Notes: generated from the sequence alone by a model not told the origin. DNA of 7,820 bases from an uncultured Clostridium sp. (GCA_947057875.1 CAMSEX010000056.1:1-7820), one strand, 5' to 3'. Counted from the stretch's first letter, positions 1-7,510 are shown. Translations and numbers: made by a program.

Positions 1-71
1 TCGGGTGGTTAGATTCGAACTAACGCATGTCGGAGTCAGAGTCCGATGCCTTACCGCTTGGCGACACCCGA
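1..71 (-). tRNA. tRNA-Gln, anticodon CUG, missing its last bases at the window edge
   Basis: The minus strand folds into a full cloverleaf. It has a perfect 7-bp acceptor stem (TCGGGTG with CACCCGA), a GCC/GGC D stem, a 5-bp anticodon stem (TCGGA/TCCGA), loop CTCTGAC, a 5-base variable region and a 5-bp T stem with loop TTCGAAT. The anticodon, on plus-strand bases 37-39, is CUG, which reads the glutamine codon CAG. The first pair is U1-A72, which in bacteria lacking GlnRS is recognised on tRNA-Gln by the GatCAB amidotransferase. That such a route operates here is inference. The discriminator base, and any encoded CCA, lie just outside the window. The gene lies downstream of the transketolase terminator in the same direction, so it probably has its own promoter or belongs to a tRNA cluster continuing leftward. 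Confidence 0.95.
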
Positions 72-122
72 ATCATTAAGCTTGTTAAAGTTTTGCTTGT
101 TACAGACTTGGTATGGGGCTGT

Positions 123-150
123 AAAAAACTCTATCTTTATTAAGAAGAGT
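123..150 (-). terminator. Intrinsic terminator of the transketolase cluster
   Basis: Read on the minus strand, ACTCTTCTT pairs with AAGATAGAGT around an AATA loop. This gives nine base pairs with one bulged T, and the stem runs straight into a tract of six T residues ending at base 123. The stem is only moderately GC-rich, but the T tract and its direction fit a Rho-independent terminator. It lies about 127 bases after the tktC stop and before tRNA-Gln, so it probably separates the two transcription units. Confidence 0.75.
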
Positions 151-155
151 AATCG

Positions 156-180
156 AAATTTGGGGCAATGCCCAAAATTT
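156..180. other. Stem-loop in the 3' untranslated stretch after tktC
   Basis: AAATTTGGGGC and GCCCAAAATTT form an 11-position stem with one mismatch (G162 opposite A174) around an AAT loop. On the minus strand, the sense of the upstream genes, no T tract follows, so it does not look like a terminator there. On the plus strand it runs into five T residues, so it could stop antisense transcription. Flanking bases 151-155 and 195-199 (AATCG and CGATT) can add a short outer helix. It may act as an mRNA 3'-end stabiliser or a second-strand terminator; its function is unknown. Confidence 0.5.
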
Positions 181-276
181 TTCACGCAATATATCGATTC
201 TTTTACATTCCCACTCCTATAAAAGCTATCTGACTATTTTTAACTTTACAAACTTATATTACTTTTATCACAAATT

Positions 277-1215
277 TTATAAATTGTCTATACTTTTGAT
301 ACATTTTCTTAATTTTTCTGCAGTTAATTCAAAATAATCCAATAACTCTTCCGCTTTTCCAGACTTTCCAAAAGTGTCCTGCACGCCTAAGCGCGTTAGT
401 TTTACAGGATATTCTTCTATCAAAACTTCTGCAATTGCTGTTCCTAGACCTCCAATCACACTGTGATCCTCAACCGAAATCAACTGCTTCGTTTCCTTGG
501 CACATTTTACAATCGTTTCTCTATCAATTGGCTTAATTGTATGAATGTCGACAACTCTGACATGTTTTCCTTCTTGTTCCAGCATTTCCTTGGCTTCCAA
601 TGCTCTGGATACCATAATTCCAGTAGCAAAAATTGTGCCATCCGTCCCTTCTCCATGCACAAGCGCTTTTCCAAATGTAAAATTCTTTTCCTCATAAATC
701 ACTGGACTAGCCAATCGACACAATCGAATATAGACTGGACCGTCTATTTTTGACGCTTCTTCAATCGCCCATTTTGTCTGCAAATCATCTGACGGACACA
801 TCACTTTCATATTCGGTAAACCTCGCATCAAACCAATATCTTCTAGTATTTGATGAGTCGCGCCATCTTCCCCTACCGTAATTCCTGCATGCGTTCCCGC
901 TATTTTCACATTCAAATTTGGGTAACAAATACTATTTCGGATTTGGTCATAACTTCTACCAGTTGCAAACATCGCAAACGTCGCTGCAAAGGGAATTTTC
1001 CCGCAACTTGCCAGTCCTGCCGCAGTTGACATCATATCTTGTTCTGCAATTCCCATATTAAAAAAGCGTTCTGGAAATTCTTTTGCAAAAATACTTGTCT
1101 TTGTGGCAGCCGACAAATCGGCATCTAAAACAACAATTTTTTCATTTTCTTTTCCTAATTCCGCCAAGCTTTCTCCAAAACTTTGACGAGTGGCTATTTT
1201 TATTTCTTTATTCAT
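277..1215 (-). CDS. Transketolase, C-terminal subunit (split type)
   Basis: This 312-residue protein is the second half of a two-gene transketolase. The enzyme moves two-carbon ketol units between sugar phosphates in the non-oxidative pentose phosphate pathway, using thiamine diphosphate (ThDP) in the cytoplasm. Residues 5 to about 170 match the pyrimidine-binding domain: GIAEQD at 55-60 carries the conserved glutamate (Glu58) that activates the cofactor, and THAG (108-111) and DGATHQ (117-122) are family motifs. Residues from about 185 to the end form the transketolase C-terminal domain. The start is supported by AGGAGG at 1224-1229, eight bases upstream. The start overlaps the stop of the N-terminal subunit gene by 8 bases in another frame, which suggests translational coupling and matched subunit amounts. 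The related DXP synthase is a single larger chain, so it is less likely. The exact sugar substrates cannot be read from sequence. Confidence 0.93.
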   Translation of the reverse strand: MNKEIKIATRQSFGESLAELGKENEKIVVLDADLSAATKTSIFAKEFPERFFNMGIAEQDMMSTAAGLASCGKIPFAATFAMFATGRSYDQIRNSICYPNLNVKIAGTHAGITVGEDGATHQILEDIGLMRGLPNMKVMCPSDDLQTKWAIEEASKIDGPVYIRLCRLASPVIYEEKNFTFGKALVHGEGTDGTIFATGIMVSRALEAKEMLEQEGKHVRVVDIHTIKPIDRETIVKCAKETKQLISVEDHSVIGGLGTAIAEVLIEEYPVKLTRLGVQDTFGKSGKAEELLDYFELTAEKLRKCIKSIDNL

Positions 1216-2032
1216 TTGTTTTTCCTCCTATTTCAAGCTCCTTTAGTGCCATTTCATACTCTTCTTTTTTAGGTGCTTTTCCATGCCAACCAGCTTGATT
1301 TTCCATAAAAGAAACGCCCTTACCTTTCACTGTTTTCGCAATAATCGCTGTTGGTCTGCCTTTTGCAGTTCTTGCTTTCTCAAAAGCCCCTAAAATTTCC
1401 TCCTTATCATGTCCGTCAATATTGATAACATTGAAACCAAAGCTTTTGAACTTTTCATCAATCGGCACAGAATTCATAACTTCTGTAATTTTTCCGTCAA
1501 TTTGCAAATTGTTATAATCCACAATCGCACATAAATTATCTAACTTGTAATGACTTGCTGTCATAGCTGCTTCCCAAATTTGCCCTTCCTCAATTTCGCC
1601 GTCTCCCATAATGCAATAAACTCTATAATCTTTTTTGTCCAACTTACCAGCCAGCGCCATACCATTTGCTGCAGATAAACCTTGTCCCAAAGAACCTGTC
1701 GACATATCCACACCCGGAATTTTTTTCATGTCAGGATGTCCCTGCAAAATACTGTTAATCTTACGAAAACCCTTCAAATCTTCCTTTGCCAAAAATCCCT
1801 TTTCTGCCAAAGTAGCATATAAAGCAGCAGATGCATGTCCTTTTGACAAAACTAGCCTATCTCGATTTTCATCTTTCGGGTTATTCACGTCCACCCTCAT
1901 CTCTGAAAAATACAAACATGTCAATAAATCTGCACACGACAAAGCTCCTCCAGGGTGACCTGAAGAAGCCTCATATATCATTTCAACAATATTTCTTCTA
2001 ATATTTAACGCTTTGCTTTGTAAATCCTCCAT
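1208..2032 (-). CDS. Transketolase, N-terminal subunit (split type)
   Basis: This 274-residue protein is the ThDP pyrophosphate-binding half of the split transketolase. The cofactor motif is clear: GDGEIEEG starts at residue 143 and ends with the NN pair at 174-175, binding Mg-ThDP. Other conserved points are SGHPGG (His26), SKGHAS (His66), QGHPD (His99), STGSLGQGLS (111-120) and a late GWHGKAP with His250. The length suits a split enzyme: 274 plus 312 residues, against roughly 660 for one-chain forms. The ATG start has AAGGA at 2041-2045 with 8 bases of spacing. A second purine-rich AAGGAAG copy lies just upstream. The gene follows the membrane-protein gene by 28 bases with no terminator between, so it is probably co-transcribed with it. 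The two subunits should assemble into a heteromer with active sites at the interface, as known for ThDP enzymes. Confidence 0.94.
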   Translation of the reverse strand: MEDLQSKALNIRRNIVEMIYEASSGHPGGALSCADLLTCLYFSEMRVDVNNPKDENRDRLVLSKGHASAALYATLAEKGFLAKEDLKGFRKINSILQGHPDMKKIPGVDMSTGSLGQGLSAANGMALAGKLDKKDYRVYCIMGDGEIEEGQIWEAAMTASHYKLDNLCAIVDYNNLQIDGKITEVMNSVPIDEKFKSFGFNVINIDGHDKEEILGAFEKARTAKGRPTAIIAKTVKGKGVSFMENQAGWHGKAPKKEEYEMALKELEIGGKTNE

Positions 2033-2060
2033 TTTTTTCTTCCTTTCTTCCTTCGTTTTT

Positions 2061-2702
2061 TTATATTAAACCTATAATACATAACCAGCCAAGCCCGTAG
2101 CCCCACCATGGAACGCTACTTAGCAGAAATACACTCCAATTCCAGAAATTACGTCCTGCACTTTTTACGTTGGTCCAGCTAAACATATCGGTTAATTTGG
2201 TTCCAAAAATAGTAACATCTGTCAAATCAATACCAAGCCCAAAAACATTACTCAAATCAATTTCCCAACCTAAAACATTGATGATATTTGTTTTGTCTGG
2301 CAAACCAGCTTCCATTGAAATAGCATAACTATCAATATGGTTCGCTTTAAATTTGATATCGAAATGTTTCGTACTATCTGGTGCCATTTGACGAATTTGT
2401 ATATATTCTGTATCTGCTAACAAATCTCTCTCATTATATAATTCTACTTTTAAATAACATTCATTGACTGCAACACCTGTTGAATTTCTCAAGTCAAAAC
2501 TCATATAGCCATTCACATTACAGGCTTTTGCATTCATATTTTCGAGTTCAAAATAATTGCCTGTTCTTGTATAATAGCCATCAAACTCGCCATGAATATT
2601 AGAATACATAGCGAGTAATAATCCATTTTCCAATACCATAGATAGTGCGAAAAATCCTACAATCAATAAAACATATATAAGAAAAGTTTTCATTCTATCC
2701 AT
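2061..2702 (-). CDS. Membrane-anchored protein with FxLYD-like region, function unknown
   Basis: I cannot name this 213-residue protein. Residues 6-32 are a long hydrophobic segment, either a signal anchor or an uncleaved signal peptide. Residues about 64-130 look like an FxLYD-type beta-sandwich: a FDLRNSTG strand, a VELYN strand, then a QMAPDSTKHFDIKF stretch resembling the family's 'pG-s--F' pattern. This assignment is by eye only. Residues 140-175 are polar to mixed with repeated G-x-x-(I/L)-D-L patterns. The last 25 or so residues (from about 188) are aromatic and hydrophobic, including VPWWGYG, and end at the stop; they may form a second membrane segment. The ATG at 2702 is chosen because AAGGGG sits 6 bases upstream, while the next ATG (2693) is too far. 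It begins 24 bases after the M23 hydrolase gene, so a cell-envelope role alongside that enzyme is plausible but unproven. Confidence 0.8.
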   Translation of the reverse strand: MDRMKTFLIYVLLIVGFFALSMVLENGLLLAMYSNIHGEFDGYYTRTGNYFELENMNAKACNVNGYMSFDLRNSTGVAVNECYLKVELYNERDLLADTEYIQIRQMAPDSTKHFDIKFKANHIDSYAISMEAGLPDKTNIINVLGWEIDLSNVFGLGIDLTDVTIFGTKLTDMFSWTNVKSAGRNFWNWSVFLLSSVPWWGYGLGWLCIIGLI

Positions 2703-2726
2703 AATTTTCCCCTTTTGGTTTATTTT

Positions 2727-3764
2727 TTAGTATAAATAATTTTCTGGATTAAGTGGTGTTCCATTTTGTCTAATTTCTAAATGCAAATGTGGTCCTGTTG
2801 AATTTCCTGTCGATCCAACCGCTGAAATCACTGTATGACAATCAACCTGCTGTCCAACTGCTGCATAAATTACACTACAATGTGCATAATAAGACTCAAT
2901 TCCATTTCCATGGTTGACAATAACTAAATTTCCATAGGAACCTTTTCTTTGTGCACAAGTAACGGTTCCTGGCGCAATTGGTGTGATTGGCGTTCCTGAA
3001 GAAGTCGCAATATCTAATCCGGTATGACTACCTGAACGAATCGAACTTCTACTACCATATCTTGATGTAATACTACCACTAACTGGTTTTGTTAAATTAA
3101 TTCCTGCAATCGTTCCTACACTTTGCACTGTTTTAGTTGAAATAATTTTCTTTTTTGCTTCCTCTTGTGCAGTTTTACGTTTGGTTTCTTGTGCTTCGTT
3201 GTAAGCAGTTATTTTAGCTACTTTAAAGGTATTTAAGATACCAGAAGCTTCTTCTACTGATTGTAATTGCAAACTATCTGTATATTCTTCAATAATTCCT
3301 ATATTAAAACCAATCATATCAGCATCAATATCTGACTTTAAAGTTTCTACAATGTTTTTGGCTTCTTCTTGCGTAGAAACTGATGCCTGCTTTATACCAT
3401 CAACTGTTACCGCATACGTTCTATAAGTTGTTTTTACTGTTGCCTCTAAAGCCAATAAAATCTCTTCTTCTTTTGTTTGTTTGTCCCTATTAATTAGTTT
3501 TAATTCATATTCTGGCATTGCTGTCTTTTCTCTAAAAGCTACATTTCCAGAAATATTTTCAATATAATTTTTATATTCTGATTCTAAATTTTCTTTATTT
3601 TCAATATAACCTAACTTTTCACCCAATAATTCTACTTCATAAGCTGGCTTGTATTTAATCCATACCACGAGGCTTATGAGTAAGGCTCCAAATATTGTTA
3701 TTTTTAGGGCTTTTGCAATCTCTTTTGTGTAATGTTTAACCCATTGTAATAAAATAAACTTCAC
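2727..3764 (-). CDS. Membrane-anchored M23 (LytM-type) peptidoglycan endopeptidase
   Basis: This is a predicted zinc endopeptidase that cuts peptide cross-links in the cell wall. With the GTG start at 3762-3764 the protein has 345 residues. It has a short basic cytoplasmic tail, one membrane segment (about 21-36), a stalk of two loosely similar stretches (one containing the VDG at 121-123), a charged Lys/Glu/Ala-rich helix (about 186-212), and a C-terminal M23 domain from about 226. The zinc site is complete: HTGLD gives His247 and Asp251, and GPHLHLE gives His326 and His328. His295 in YYAHC is the usual additional catalytic histidine, so the enzyme should be active. The architecture recalls clostridial M23 proteins that carry a G5 domain, but I see no G5 domain here. 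The longer TTG start at 3830 would place the promoter's -10 box inside the gene, so it is rejected. The gene leads the probable four-gene unit. Confidence 0.9.
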   Translation of the reverse strand: MKFILLQWVKHYTKEIAKALKITIFGALLISLVVWIKYKPAYEVELLGEKLGYIENKENLESEYKNYIENISGNVAFREKTAMPEYELKLINRDKQTKEEEILLALEATVKTTYRTYAVTVDGIKQASVSTQEEAKNIVETLKSDIDADMIGFNIGIIEEYTDSLQLQSVEEASGILNTFKVAKITAYNEAQETKRKTAQEEAKKKIISTKTVQSVGTIAGINLTKPVSGSITSRYGSRSSIRSGSHTGLDIATSSGTPITPIAPGTVTCAQRKGSYGNLVIVNHGNGIESYYAHCSVIYAAVGQQVDCHTVISAVGSTGNSTGPHLHLEIRQNGTPLNPENYLY

Positions 3765-3771
3765 TCCTTTT
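3762..3771 (-). promoter_or_regulatory. Ribosome site overlapping the GTG start of the M23 gene
   Basis: The minus strand reads AAAAGGAGTG, so the GGAG core shares its final G with the proposed GTG start codon. Normal spacing is 5 to 9 bases, so initiation at this GTG may be inefficient. A conventional spacing from this site would fall on an in-frame ATT codon, a rare start known from infC. No in-frame ATG exists before the membrane segment, so the precise start remains open. Confidence 0.45.
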
Positions 3772-3801
3772 CTTTGCGGTTTTTTACACACATATATATT
3801 T

Positions 3802-3830
3802 ATTATACCATATTTTTTCAAATTTTGCAA
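3802..3830 (-). promoter_or_regulatory. Sigma-A-type extended -10 promoter of the M23 gene cluster
   Basis: The minus strand carries a perfect TATAAT (3802-3807) preceded by TGG (3808-3810), which makes an extended -10 element. Exactly 17 bases further upstream is TTGCAA (3825-3830), matching four of six bases of TTGACA. Transcription should start near 3795, giving a leader of about 30 bases before the proposed GTG start. It probably drives the M23 hydrolase, the membrane protein and both transketolase genes. Confidence 0.75.
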
Positions 3831-3840
3831 TTCAAAATTT
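3820..3840. repeat. Perfect 8-bp inverted repeat over the -35 element; candidate operator
   Basis: AAATTTTG (3820-3827) and CAAAATTT (3833-3840) are exact reverse complements separated by five bases. The repeat covers the TTGCAA -35 box of the M23 promoter. No T tract follows it in either direction, so it is not a terminator. A dimeric repressor or activator site is a reasonable reading. In such AT-rich DNA a chance palindrome remains possible. Confidence 0.4.
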
Positions 3841-3943
3841 ATGGTTTTAAGCTATTTTTTGCATATTTTTGTAAAATTATACTTTATTTTTACTGGATTT
3901 TTTTGCCATTACTCAGTTTTACTTGCATTTTCTCCGTTTTTCA

Positions 3944-6900
3944 TTAATTTAACTGCATCGATAATAATTTACTAATTCCTTTTTCTTCCATTGTAATACC
4001 ATAAACCGTATTGGCAACTTCCATGGTTCCTTTTCGGTGTGTGATGACTAAAAATTGCGTTTTTTCGCATAATGTTTTCAAATATTCTGCAAATCTTGCT
4101 ACATTAACATCATCTAGCGCTGCTTCAATTTCGTCCAACACACAAAATGGAGAAGGATTGATTTTCAAAATAGCAAACAACAATGCAATTGCAATAAAGG
4201 CTCTTTCTCCTCCTGAAAATGCTGCTAAATTCTGAATAGCCTTGCCTGGTGGTTGCACTTTAATTTCAATTCCGCCTTCTAAAACTTTTTCTTTATTTTC
4301 TAGTACCAATTCAGCTCTTCCGCCACCAAACAATTCTTTAAATACAACATCAAAATTTTTGTTAATCACTTTAAACTGTTCTTCAAATTGAACTTGCATC
4401 GTTGCTGTCATTTCTTGAATCACTTTTCTCAATTTTTCCATAGAATTTTCCAAATCCAGTCTTTGCTCACTTAAAAAGTCATATCTTTCTTTGGCTTCTT
4501 TATAACGTTCAATCGAATCGATGTCAACACTTCCCAAATCGCGAATTTCACTTCTTAAATAAGTTACTTGTTTTTGCACTTCAACAGGATTTTCAATTTT
4601 TTCGACTTCTCCTACTGTATTTGGCGTTAGTTCATATTCTTCCCACATTTTGTTCATTAACTGATTTTGTTCTAATTCAATTTTCGATTTTTTCATTTCC
4701 AATTTTGTCATTTGCGCTTTTAGTTCTTCTACTTTGCTACTTTGTTCTTCACCTTCTTGTTCTAACTTTTTCAATTTTTCATTTTTCTGGGTTCTTTCGC
4801 CTTTCAAATTTTCTACTTTTTCTGTCGCATGTTCTACTTCTTTTTCTAGCAACTCTATTTGATTTTTAAACTCTTCAATTTTAATATTCAATTCTTGATT
4901 TTCTACTTCAATTTTTTGCAGCAACTCTTTTTTAGTCTGAATAGCTTCTTGATTATTTTTTATCTCTTGATGAATTCTGCTTAGTATTTCATCTAGCGAA
5001 TTTTCCCCTTCATCAAAAGAAGATACTGATATTTTCAAATTCGTTATTTCACTATTTAAATCATCTATATAACTCTGATTATCCTTATTTAAATTGGTAT
5101 ATTCTTCTATAACAATTGTTAGTTCCTTATTTTCTTTCTCTATCTTATTCACTTGAGTTTCAAAATGTTCCTGTTTTTGCAAATTTTCTTGCTTTTCTTT
5201 TTCATTTATTTGCAAATTCTCCCTTAAGCCCGCAAGTTTGCTGTCTAACTTTTCAATTTCTAAGCCAAGCGTTTCTTGTTTTTGTTTTTCAGTAGCATAC
5301 AAAATTTCTACTTCTTGAAACTCTTTTTGCTTTTCTTCAAAAGAATGCAAAATTTCTATAATACTTTTTTCATATGCTTCTTTTTCTTGCTCGATATTCT
5401 TGATTTTATCCTTCAAATCTTTTAATTCGACTTCTAGTTTTTTGATTTCCGTTTCTCTACCTAAAATGCTAGCCGTTTTAGGTGCCACAGAACCACCAGA
5501 AATCATTCCTGAAGGATTAATCACATCTCCGCCAATGGTTACAATTTTGAAACTATATTTATTCTTTTTTGCCAAACTAATCGCAGCGTCCATATCTTCC
5601 ACAATTACGGTTTTACCTAATAAATTAAACATAATCCCTTCATATTGTTTATCTGCCTTTACCAAATCAGCAGCAATTCCGATATAGCCCTGCATTCCAG
5701 TCGCATTGATATTGCTCAATTTATGGCCTTTCACAGACTGAATTGGCAAAAACGAAGCGCGACCAATTTTATTTTCTTTTAAATATTCCACCAATTTTTT
5801 GGCATCTTCTTCTGTATCTGTAACAATATTTTGAAGACTAGCCCCCAACGTCATTTCAATCGCAGTTTGATATTTCTCTTCAACCGAAATCAAATTTGCC
5901 ACAACACCATGCACACCTTTAGCAAGAGCCGTATTGTTTTCAATTGCCTTCATTAAAGTTTTTACACTTTTGCTATAACCTTCTTTTTCCTTTTCTGTCT
6001 CAATCAAAAATTTACATCGAGAGTCTTTCATGCGAAATTCTGTTTGTATCTGATTTAACTTTTCGTCAAACTCTTTTAGTTTTTCGCCACTTTCTTCTTT
6101 TTTTTGTTTGATTTCTTGCAAAGATTTTTCTAATTCATTTTTTCGTTTTTCCATTTTCTGAAACTCTTTTGTCAAATCATCTCTCGTGGTGCGCGAAGCA
6201 TCTAAATCCGAAATCGTTTCTTGAATTTGATTTTTTAGTGTATTTTCTTGTTTATTCAAATTCTCAAAATTCGCTTGTTCCAATGCTTTATCATTTAAAA
6301 TCTCATATCTCGCATCTATGTTGGATTCGACTTTTTTCTTTTTTTCTTCTATTTCAAGTGCTTGAGCAGAAAGAGTTTGACTATATTTTGCTAGTTCCTC
6401 TTCTTTTTCTTTGAGCTCAGTTTCATATTTTTCACGATTAGATAGCATATCTTCTTTTCGTTCTAATTTTTGCGTTTTTTCTTCTTCCAACTGGACATTT
6501 TTTTGTTCCAACTCCTCGATATCTACCTTATAGCGTTCTGCATTGGTAATATTGTTGGAAATTCTTTCCTGATTAATTCCAATTTCGCTATTGATTTGTT
6601 CCCTTTTTTGCGAAGTTTCAAATCCACTATTTTGGATTTTTTCAATTTCCTCAATTAACTGATCAATTGTCTCCTTTAAAGTTTCCTTTTCTGTTTGAAT
6701 ATTATTTGCCTTCTCCTCTTCTCTTACTTTTTGTGTCTCAAAAATATCACTATTTTCTTCTAACTCTTTGATTTTTACTTTAAATTCCTCAATATTATGA
6801 ACAAACAAACCAACCTCAATTTTCTTTAGTTCTTCTCTCAAATTCAAAAATTTCTTCGCTTTCTCAGATTGATTTTTGAGTGGATTTAAGTTGGTTTCCA

Positions 6901-7492
6901 ATTCCGTAATAATATCATTTACCCTTAGCAAATTGAGTTTTGTATTTTCTAGCTTTTTTTCAGACTCTTCCTTGCGTCTTCGATATTTGATAATACCTGC
7001 TGCCTCTTCAAAAATATGCCTTCTATCTTCAGATTTATTACTCAAAATCTCATCAATTTTGCCCTGCCCAATAATCGAATAGCCATCTTTGCCAATTCCA
7101 GTATCCATGAACAACTCCTGAATATCCTTTAGGCGACATGGCGTTTTATTGATAAAATAACCCGATTCGCCACTTCTGTAAACTTTTCTTGTCACAATTA
7201 CTTCATTATATTCAATCGGCAATTTTCCATCTTGGTTATCAAAAACAAGTGAACCTTCTGCAAAACCGAGCGATTTTCTATTTTGGGTTCCGACAAAAAT
7301 AATATCTTCGATTTTGGCACCACGCAAAGTTTTCATGCTTTGCTCCCCTAAAATCCAACGAATGCAATCTGAAATATTGCTTTTTCCCGAACCATTTGGC
7401 CCAATCACAGTTGTAATTCCCGGCATAAATTCTAATACTGTTTTATCTGCAAAAGACTTAAATCCATACATTTCTAATCTTTTTAAATACAT
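3944..7492 (-). CDS. smc: Chromosome segregation protein SMC
   Basis: This complete 1182-residue SMC ATPase, close to the family's usual 1190 or so, forms the ring of the SMC-ScpAB complex that organises and segregates the chromosome. The N-terminal head has Walker A GPNGSGKSN (31-39), the R-loop Arg57 in TLRGAK, and the Q-loop in IIGQGKIDEIL (Gln143). Two long Glu/Lys/Gln-rich coiled coils (about 170-500 and 680-1010) flank the hinge (about 520-668), which includes GVHGVVANL and ends with the glycine-rich SGMISGGS. The C-terminal head has the signature SGGER (1093-1097), Walker B FCVLDE with Asp1120 and Glu1121, D-loop ALDD, and switch His1152 in VITHRKGT. The signature is preceded by Phe where B. 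subtilis SMC has Leu. The ATG at 7492 follows AGGA by 7 bases. It starts 18 bases after serS, suggesting co-transcription, and ends with tandem stops TAA TGA. Confidence 0.98.
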   Translation of the reverse strand: MYLKRLEMYGFKSFADKTVLEFMPGITTVIGPNGSGKSNISDCIRWILGEQSMKTLRGAKIEDIIFVGTQNRKSLGFAEGSLVFDNQDGKLPIEYNEVIVTRKVYRSGESGYFINKTPCRLKDIQELFMDTGIGKDGYSIIGQGKIDEILSNKSEDRRHIFEEAAGIIKYRRRKEESEKKLENTKLNLLRVNDIITELETNLNPLKNQSEKAKKFLNLREELKKIEVGLFVHNIEEFKVKIKELEENSDIFETQKVREEEKANNIQTEKETLKETIDQLIEEIEKIQNSGFETSQKREQINSEIGINQERISNNITNAERYKVDIEELEQKNVQLEEEKTQKLERKEDMLSNREKYETELKEKEEELAKYSQTLSAQALEIEEKKKKVESNIDARYEILNDKALEQANFENLNKQENTLKNQIQETISDLDASRTTRDDLTKEFQKMEKRKNELEKSLQEIKQKKEESGEKLKEFDEKLNQIQTEFRMKDSRCKFLIETEKEKEGYSKSVKTLMKAIENNTALAKGVHGVVANLISVEEKYQTAIEMTLGASLQNIVTDTEEDAKKLVEYLKENKIGRASFLPIQSVKGHKLSNINATGMQGYIGIAADLVKADKQYEGIMFNLLGKTVIVEDMDAAISLAKKNKYSFKIVTIGGDVINPSGMISGGSVAPKTASILGRETEIKKLEVELKDLKDKIKNIEQEKEAYEKSIIEILHSFEEKQKEFQEVEILYATEKQKQETLGLEIEKLDSKLAGLRENLQINEKEKQENLQKQEHFETQVNKIEKENKELTIVIEEYTNLNKDNQSYIDDLNSEITNLKISVSSFDEGENSLDEILSRIHQEIKNNQEAIQTKKELLQKIEVENQELNIKIEEFKNQIELLEKEVEHATEKVENLKGERTQKNEKLKKLEQEGEEQSSKVEELKAQMTKLEMKKSKIELEQNQLMNKMWEEYELTPNTVGEVEKIENPVEVQKQVTYLRSEIRDLGSVDIDSIERYKEAKERYDFLSEQRLDLENSMEKLRKVIQEMTATMQVQFEEQFKVINKNFDVVFKELFGGGRAELVLENKEKVLEGGIEIKVQPPGKAIQNLAAFSGGERAFIAIALLFAILKINPSPFCVLDEIEAALDDVNVARFAEYLKTLCEKTQFLVITHRKGTMEVANTVYGITMEEKGISKLLSMQLN

Positions 7493-7510
7493 TTATTCTT
7501 CCTCTTTATC

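Larger units (their letters stand above)
3765..3943. other. Spacer between smc and the M23 gene
   Basis: This 179-base AT-rich gap holds the M23 promoter, the inverted repeat over its -35 box and the leader. I find no GC-rich hairpin with a T tract that would end smc transcription. The best pairing, GTAAAA with TTTTAC (3871-3876 and 3888-3893), is weak and has an 11-base loop. Some serS-smc transcripts may therefore read through into the M23 cluster. A second TATAAT at 3876-3881 lacks a usable -35 box. Confidence 0.6.

Noticed and set aside
97..125. A possible tRNA-Gln promoter on the minus strand (TTTACA, 17 bases, TAACAA)
   Set aside because: The -10 box matches only three of six bases, and the -35 box overlaps the terminator T tract, so I do not call it.
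463..753. A 96-codon plus-strand open frame opposite tktC
   Set aside because: It is fully inside a well-supported gene on the other strand, has no ribosome site, and its product looks like no known protein; the same applies to the other plus-strand frames opposite smc and tktN.
1208..1215. A frameshift joining the two transketolase halves
   Set aside because: Each half has its own ATG and a good ribosome site, and split transketolases with separate N- and C-terminal subunits are well known.
2033..2060. A repeated purine-rich GAAGGAAG stretch before tktN as a regulatory repeat
   Set aside because: It is explained by a ribosome site with a neighbouring near-copy in a short intergenic gap.
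3876..3881. A second perfect TATAAT on the minus strand in the smc-M23 spacer
   Set aside because: At 17 to 19 bases upstream there is only an A-rich run, with no -35 box; the nearest candidate TGGCAA is 21 bases away and there is no TGN extension.
3890..3928. A 12-codon minus-strand ORF (MQVKLSNGKKIQ) just after the smc stop with GGAG upstream
   Set aside because: The GGAG is only three bases from the ATG, the ORF is very short, and no promoter or conservation evidence supports it.
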